Assembly: GCA_034509735.1 (NCBI GenBank)
Contig: JACGWO010000007.1
Location: 25,324,046 to 25,388,045 of the forward strand
Length of the DNA stretch: 64,000 nt
Reading direction: 5' to 3'
From: Sesamum alatum
Lineage: Eukaryota; Streptophyta; Magnoliopsida; Lamiales; Pedaliaceae
The notes under the pieces are model-generated. The model was not told the origin of the DNA. It searched no databases and saw only the letters and a list, made by a program, of their open reading frames with translations. Every line of letters begins with the position of its first letter. Within the stretch, counting starts at the first letter, position 1. This document shows positions 58,493-64,000 of this stretch, one piece after another. The translations under genes were made by a program, and so were the position numbers.

Positions 58493-60134
58493 ATGTAAGT
58501 TTCATCAAATTGTGATGTTCGAACTGAAAAAACATATAAATGTAATTTTTTCAAACCAAAGTAAAAGACTTGCTTTTTTAGTGACATCAATGTGTATATA
58601 TTTCTATGGAACAGGTAACACCCAAACAATTATAAATATAAACAACCAAGATAACATAACAACATTAAGACAAGACAGGTTGCAGTTTATTCCAAAGCCC
58701 TTTGTGGTGCAATGAATGTAATTGTTCTTAAAATTGTTATGTTATCTTGGTTGATTACATTCATAGCTGGTGTTATCTGGTGTATAGAAATATAAATGCA
58801 CTGATGCCAGCAAAAAAAGCAGGTCAAATTAATTTGGTTTGGACAAATTACAGAACATGTTTTTTCAGTCCAAACATCGCAATTTGATAGAATATTCACA
58901 ATTTGATTAAAATTACAGGACATTTCTTTTTCCAAAAATATAGAATTGGGTAGATAGGCCATTTTTGGCGCCAAACACCCATAACTTCCCTCAAAACCCA
59001 ACCACGGTTAGCTTTTAACATAATGTTAACGGCGAGGACCACGTTTCATGGAATCTTCAAACATGAGGACTAAATGTGGTGACTCTAAAACTTGAGGGAC
59101 TAAATACAAACAAGTGACATAGTTGGAGGATCAAAAGTGATATTTACTCTTAAGTATTAGTAGTAGGAATCTATATGGGGTAAAGTGGAATTTACTCTTA
59201 AATATTTAAGAAGTGTGCCACTGCAGCCAGTCTTCCATATTTCAGAGGGTCAGGGTCTTCCATTATTTCTCTCAATACCACATAAGGCAATGTTCATTTC
59301 AATTTCACAGGTTAAATTCAGTCTATATAACAAAAAACAGAAAATAGCAAATAAAAAACACCCGAATAAAATCCAACAGTGACTAATCCAATTAATCCAA
59401 ATATGAGCTCCACGAACACTGCTTTAATTAAAAATAATAAATTAGCCAAAAAGGAGTAAAATTTACCTGCAGGTCTCTGCAACTCTGGGATCATTATCCC
59501 CCAACGTCTCCATCTGTATCTTTAACCCTTCCTTGTAACACTCAATCGACCGATCCAACTGTCCCAGCATCGAATGCGTATCGCCCAACTGCATATACCC
59601 CGAAAACACGGCGAGCGCGTGATCCGCGCCCCTTGACACCTCGGGAACACGAATCGCCCTCTCCAAAACCGGCACCGCCTCCTCGAACTTCCCCAGGCTG
59701 CAATAAATCGCCGCCACAACGTGCAAACTCATCGCTAAATCCAAGCTCGGCTCGCCTTCGACGGCGCATTTCTCGAAACTCTTGGAGGCGCGCAACGCGT
59801 AGTCGAGGGCCTTACTCGGGCCTTCCCCCGACGCAATCGTGTCCCTGGCCAATTTCAGCAAAAAGGGGCCTAGATCCGGGTTGTCGAGCGAGGATTCGTT
59901 AATCAGGCTTTTCTCCGGCGGTGATTTCTTCTTGGCAGAGCCCCGATCCGGTGACGGTTTTGCGCGTGAAGTAGAGGGGGATGGGGAAGGAGGTCGGCGA
60001 GTAGCAGGGGAGTTGGTTCTCGGTTCGGATCTAATTGTTTCTGGCGGGACTGGAGTACGGGGCGGCTCCTCCGGCACCGTGATGCGCAGCGGCGGAGCCT
60101 CTGGTGGCGTTTTGACGGATACTAAGCCCGGCAT
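50254..60134 (-). CDS. KLCR1-like: Kinesin light chain-related protein (KLCR/CMU family)
   Basis: Three exons on the minus strand (59467-60134, 51326-52234, 50254-50488) join in phase through GT-AG introns to give 603 residues, close to plant KLCR length (about 600). Residues 1-80 are proline- and serine-rich and probably disordered. About 88-540 form tandem TPR helices, including 'LGDNDPRVAETCRYLAEAH' across the first splice. The last 45 residues are lysine-rich. In Arabidopsis the family (also called CMU) binds IQD proteins and cortical microtubules and holds microtubules under cellulose synthase tracks; there is no motor domain. The start 'MPGLVSVKTPP' is chosen because the family begins this way; an in-frame ATG 42 bases upstream (60176) is possible. 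Intron 1 is 7.2 kb and full of MITEs. Confidence 0.93.
51326..52234 (-). CDS. KLCR exon 2
   Basis: 909 bases, from the acceptor ccag|ATATTTGG to the donor GGAAG|GTAATA. It holds most TPR units, for example 'AIDVSIGNIYSSLTRFDEAV' and 'VASVFVRLADLYYKTGKL'. The phase is 2 at entry and 2 at exit. Confidence 0.94.
52235..54103. other. KLCR intron 1, part next to exon 2
   Basis: AT-rich intron sequence with a poly-A tract at about 53808-53821. No exon-like open frame was found. Confidence 0.6.
54104..57206. mobile_element. Tourist-like (PIF/Harbinger) MITE in KLCR intron 1
   Basis: The ends are 'GGCCCCATTTAC' and the complement of 'GGGTTCGTTTAC', flanked by TTA at 54101-54103 and 57207-57209, the target duplication of PIF/Harbinger elements. 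The arms are long inverted repeats; 'aatgacatgtcagacacc' on the left faces a complementary stretch near 56800-56840. The original element was about 1.3 kb. A second foldback element (54617-56431) is inserted in it. Confidence 0.75.
54617..56431. mobile_element. Large foldback element nested in the Tourist-like MITE
   Basis: It starts 'ccatagttgttaatggcgc' and ends with the complementary 'ataaacaactatgg'. Its arms of several hundred bases are inverted copies, with GC-rich 'ggcgc' tips against AT-rich inner arms. A second GC-rich inverted section lies around 55170-55430 and 55570-55830. The flanks share only CCCT, so the TSD length and the superfamily are not settled. Confidence 0.7.
57210..58247. 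other. KLCR intron 1, AT-rich part between MITEs
   Basis: Very AT-rich with no coding signal. Short open frames are low-complexity. Confidence 0.55.
58248..59141. mobile_element. Foldback MITE in KLCR intron 1
   Basis: About 450-base inverted arms: the left starts 'atcacttttggtcctc' and the right ends with the complementary 'gaggatcaaaagtgat'. 'ggttgggttttgagggaagt' on the left faces its near-exact complement at about 58985-59004. A poly-A run of over 30 lies at about 58456-58489. TATTTA occurs beside both ends but no exact TSD was fixed. No coding sequence. Confidence 0.75.
59467..60134 (-). CDS. KLCR exon 1
   Basis: Codes for residues 1-222 and two bases of codon 223. The donor reads CAG|GTAAAT on the minus strand. 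The exon is GC-rich, unlike the surrounding DNA. The open frame extends upstream to an ATG at 60176. Confidence 0.92.
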
Positions 60135-60400
60135 TTTTTTGGGAAAAGATTTGGAAACTGAAGCGGAAAGATTCAAAGTTTGGTGGCGAGGGAGAGAGAG
60201 AGAGAGTTAATTAATTAGACAATTAAGCAAAAAAACAGTTGATTATGGGGTGGGATTAAAACATGCCACCATTTTCAACTGCCAAGTGCTGCTGGTGAGA
60301 ATGGTGGGCTGACTGGAGGAGACAGACATGAGAGGGAGAGAAGAGGTATACAGCCTGGGGTGAAGATTGCCTGCAACTGCAAGTTTCCACTACTATTTTA
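60135..60400 (-). promoter_or_regulatory. KLCR 5' leader and proximal upstream region
   Basis: On the gene strand the leader carries a CT repeat, seen as 'ggagagagagagagag' at about 60191-60206 on the plus strand. CT-rich leaders are common in plant housekeeping genes. No TATA box or start site is certain. Confidence 0.45.
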
Positions 60401-62360
60401 CAACTGGTTGTACTTTTTCTTTTTTCTTTTTTTTCTTATCAATAACTGTTTGTACTTTTTCTATTATTTCTTTTGAGGGGTGGGTCATGTTTTGTAAATG
60501 GTATGGATAAGTCATTTCAATTTGGATAAAATATATTTTCGATTGTTGGTTCATTTCTTTCATATATTCTCACAATGACTTTTTGGCTTAAATGTTTTGG
60601 GTAAATATCATAATTATTTCTTAAGTTTAAAATTATTTTAGTTTTTCATCTTTATTTTCTTATACTAGCATTTCAAATTTTAGATTTTATTTTGAAGTAG
60701 TCCTCCTCATCACTTTTCAACAATCCAATTTGAAACCTTTTTTTGTTTTTTTTTTTTTTTTTCACTTCAGTCATTTTAATTCTAAAAATATTATATTGGT
60801 TGTTATTTTGGGTGGGAGAAGTACTGCAACTTTCTGACCGAAATGTTATATGTTAGTGTTTTATTTAAGAATTGCTCTCTTAATGATCAACAACATATTG
60901 AGAGAATTTAATATGAGAAAGGTGAAAGTGGTGAAAAATAGTTGTTTTTACATATTTTCGGACAATTTGATAAAATTATGGTGTTCCAATGCCTCCGGCT
61001 CATCTTTTATTACCGACAAGTAAACAACATAGCAGATTTTTTGGCATGCCGAGCTTTTTAGCCATATTTTGGACATACGAATATGACATCTTCCCTCAAT
61101 TTTTGCTTGTTTTGTGGTATAATTATGTACATAACTCTTATAAACACCATACTTCCTATAATCATGTACTAGATATTTTGCTTGTGTAATAAAAGACAAG
61201 TTTCTTTGTTGTTGCTCAAAAAACAAATGTAAAGTATCGGTAACTTGAAAACAAACTATGTATACTCATAAGCTCCGCTTACTTTGAGGACCGTATTAAA
61301 TATGTAATAGGATTATTTTGAACTAAATGAATGACAAAAAAAATTAATATTAATAATAAGACATTTACTTACATGTATTATTGAAATCAGATAAAATTTG
61401 TCAAGTGTTTACTTTGAGGTATAAACATGTTTTTTATGAAAAATTACACATTAGCCCATTTAGTACAAATTAATAAAAACACCCATTTTCTTCCAAAGAT
61501 TGTTTGTATGTCCTAATTTCGAATGTGATTTTTTGAATAACCTGTTGTCAATTTGCCTTCAAAAATCGAATTTAAGAGTGAAGTGCAAACCAGGTAAATG
61601 ATTTGTTGACATTCTTTGTACTATTTACTTTGCAATTTTCATTTCCTTCTAGAAATAGCTGGAAATCTTTTTTCTCTTTTTGATTTTGTTTTTGTTTGCA
61701 ATTGAGTTTCTACATTCACCAATTTAGGTATTTTGTCACTTTCTCATGAACTGTTACTCATAGTATGGAAAGTGAGATGGAATGTGGTGTGCAAAAGAAA
61801 GAAAAATGAAGAACCTCAATGGAAATGAGGAAGAGAGGTGTGGAAAGTGGACTTGTGGTTGACTGATTTAGGTAAGTAGATTCTTCAATAATGCCAGCTA
61901 CCACCATGAGGACAATTTCGACAATTGGCTTATTGTATTGTTCTTAGGATAAGTTATACCACATCCTTTGATGGTATAATTTATTCTAACGTAACAGTAT
62001 TTAATACCAGGCTTTTCATGGTCATATTAAGAGTATGATCATTGTCATCATAAGTTTCCTTCAGATGATGGTTTTTTCCTCTTTCTTTGAGAGATTTCCT
62101 ATAATTTTTCTTGTTCTTCATCTCTGAGAGATTTCCATTTGCAATTATACGCTTTGCTAATGCTCTGATCGACGATGTGGCTCCTTGGTAACCTCGATTA
62201 TTTGTGGTTTTATCTCAATTGATCTATCATTTCGTTATTCGGGTATACTATCCCCTTGCTTGGTCACTCGTTTTTTATAGTCTTATCAACTAGGTTCCTT
62301 TGTCTGTTTGCTTTTTATTCTTTGTCTTAATTCTCGATCTCTACCCTTTTCTGTTTCCAT
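60401..62360. other. AT-rich intergenic DNA upstream of KLCR
   Basis: No gene recognised. A 92-codon minus-strand frame at 60948-61226 has no known domain. The last 250 bases, CT-rich, may be the 5' leader of LINE 2. Confidence 0.5.
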
Positions 62361-62364
62361 TTGA

Positions 62365-63890
62365 TTGTTTTGCTCAGTTGTCTTCTTTACAGGTACGGTT
62401 GTTCGTAAGACAAGATTATCCCCTTCTCCATCGGGTTTCTTAGTCATATTCCCTAATACAGATCTAATAGGGATAGATTTGCATCTGTCGGGTCTGAAAT
62501 GTGCTCTCTCCCTTACTGTCGAGGAAGACAGCGACACCGTCATTCCACTTGGTTTATGGTCAAACGAATCTGAACCGGAAGACTTTTGCTTGGTAGGATT
62601 TTTATCTAGGAAGAGTTTTCATTTAGATGTGATGCGTGCAACCTTATCATCGGCTTTCAATACTATTCAAAAGGTGGAGATAATAATGATAGAGAATAAC
62701 AAATTACTTTTCCATTTTGAGAATTCGACTGACAAGAAAAGGGTGTTTGAAAATGGAGCATGGGCCTTCTAAAAAAAATTGTTGATCTGAATTTTGTGAA
62801 CTATAATGAGAACCCACTTTATGTGGACTTAAATTGGGTGGATTTTCATGTCCGTGTCCATGACCTGCCCATCGGGAAAATGAGTAGAGGTGTTGTAGAG
62901 TTCATCGGGAATCAGTTGGGCCAGTTCTGCAGTGTTGATATGGAGGGATCAGCCAGCCTTTGGGGTTGAGCAATGAGAATTAGGATGGGTTGGGTTGTCA
63001 GTAACCGTTAAAGAGAGTGCTCAAGATACATATTGCCTACAGAGACGAAGTCCTAGTATCCTTGACGTATAAAAGGATGCCTAATTTTTGTTATCTTCAC
63101 GGAAGGTTGGGTCATCTGTCGAAAATATGTGAGAAACAGTTAGAACCTGGCTTCATGATCCGGGCGATAATACTCCATATGGTCCCCAGATGACGAACAA
63201 TACACGGAATCATGTGCAGTCTTCATGCTCCTACAATGATGAGAACCCGCAAAATTGACCCCAATTCGTTTCATCCCGCCAGCCAAATACCATGCAGAAC
63301 TTAGGTGTACCACGTGGTCGGACCTCCAGCAGTAAACGACCTGAAGCTACAATAAACCAAATCACTCCTAATATCCCTAACACCTCCTCTCTTATAACTT
63401 TCAGCCCCCCCCCCCCCCAACATCCAGCATAATCCCATTGATGAACCAATTCATGTCGTATCCCAAAATCACCGACACTCATGGTTTTACTCCACACTCC
63501 ATGGTCCAGACCCTCTCACTACCACAAGCAGTACCCTCACATCTGCTTCCACAACTACCCAACGAACTGAACATCCCACTGTCAATGCACTATCCCGCCT
63601 TCCACTAGCCCCATTATCCATATCTCCAAACATTCCTATCATTTTCTCTACCCCCTCCTTCCAGGCACTGACTAAATCTGCCCAACAAAAATCCCACAAA
63701 AGCTCACTGAACATCCTCTCCATCTCTAGGCGGATTATCTTGGTCTCAGGTAAACGCAAATTGGCGGCATCCAATCCAACCTCTTGCCGACATCATAGCG
63801 AAGGTTTCACATAGTTTAGTTGACGAAGAATTAATAGATGATGAATGCCCCTTACCAGTGGCGGCGACTCCGAAGTAGTCCCGTCGCTGT
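62365..63890 (+). pseudogene. ORF1 of LINE 2
   Basis: A 135-codon frame (62365-62772) holds a DUF4283-like domain ('SFHLDVMRATLSSAFNTIQK', 'KRVFENGAWAF'). It shifts frame at a run of A near 62772 and goes on with 'VDFHVRVHDLPIGKMSRGVV' (to 62969). At about 63090-63140 the knuckle reads 'CYLHGRLGHLSKIC': the second cysteine is histidine, so zinc binding is doubtful. Confidence 0.82.
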
Positions 63891-63898
63891 CGAGATTA

Positions 63899-64000
63899 AT
63901 GATTATTTTAGCTTGGAACTGCCAAGGACTGGGGGGGTCCTTGGACAGTTCATGGCCTTCACGGGCTCATTCGATCCCGTAACCCTGACATTGTGTTCAT
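63899..64000 (+). pseudogene. Start of ORF2 endonuclease of LINE 2
   Basis: The ATG at 63899 opens 'MIILAWNCQGLG', matching LINE 1 'MTILTWNCQG' at 45801. A frame change follows within the run of G. The remainder lies outside the window. Confidence 0.8.

Larger units (their letters stand above)
62361..64000 (+). mobile_element. LINE 2, 5' part, cut by the window edge
   Basis: ORF1 and the start of ORF2 of the same LINE family as LINE 1, in the same orientation. The body of ORF2 continues beyond the window. A run of about 15 C lies at 63403-63418. Minus-strand open frames at 63231-63774 are antisense by-products. Confidence 0.85.

Noticed and set aside
58323..58715. 130-codon plus-strand frame with a lysine run
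   Set aside because: It is read through the poly-A tract of a foldback MITE in KLCR intron 1.
59522..60210. Other-frame open reading across KLCR exon 1, both strands
   Set aside because: GC-rich exon shadows; the TPR-coding frame explains the region.
63231..63774. Minus-strand frames of 88 and 95 codons
   Set aside because: They are antisense to the proline/serine-rich ORF1 tail of LINE 2.

Overview
The window is nuclear DNA of a flowering plant, probably a eudicot. It is AT-rich and filled with Ty1/copia and Ty3/gypsy retrotransposons, plant L1-type LINEs with an RNase H domain, MULE-, CACTA- and Tourist-type MITEs, and a plant-mobile-domain relic. The one intron-containing gene that reads intact is a plant kinesin-light-chain-related (KLCR/CMU) gene. 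No rRNA, tRNA or CRISPR array was recognised, and nothing bacterial. The species cannot be fixed from sequence alone.

Left part (1-5.2 kb): diverged tandem repeats, then two MULE-type non-autonomous elements with exact 9-bp target duplications (2649-3419 and 4015-5155).

Nested stack (5.35-35.2 kb): a foldback MULE-like element was split by gypsy element A (LTRs 5695-6575 and 33545-34379). A's reverse transcriptase was split by a Tekay/Del-like gypsy element B (5' LTR 9378 to about 11572, partial 3' LTR 15928-16910). B's 3' LTR was split by a minus-strand copia element C (LTRs 16911-18893 and 25076-26882). The far side of C ends at a deletion joint. There about 194 bp of C's LTR, the rest of B's 3' LTR and part of A's RT are gone. 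In their place lie about 3.3 kb carrying a NAC-domain exon and three further exon-like pieces. A small MULE (31400-32540) sits in A's integrase with a perfect 9-bp duplication.

Middle part (35.2-49.9 kb): a decayed plant-mobile-domain relic carries a solo copia LTR (37786-40014, TSD GACCC). Next come a 5'-truncated LINE with a 17-bp TSD, a CACTA MITE, and a nearly full-length but broken LINE (about 44.56-49.86 kb).

Gene (50.25-60.13 kb, minus strand): KLCR/CMU-like, three exons with GT-AG introns and a 603-residue product. Its 7.2-kb first intron holds a Tourist-like MITE, another foldback element nested in that, and a separate 0.9-kb foldback element. The right end (about 62.3-64.0 kb) is the 5' part of a second LINE of the same family, cut by the window edge. 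KLCR is the only gene expected to act for the host; every transposon reading frame seen is broken or lacks a key residue.
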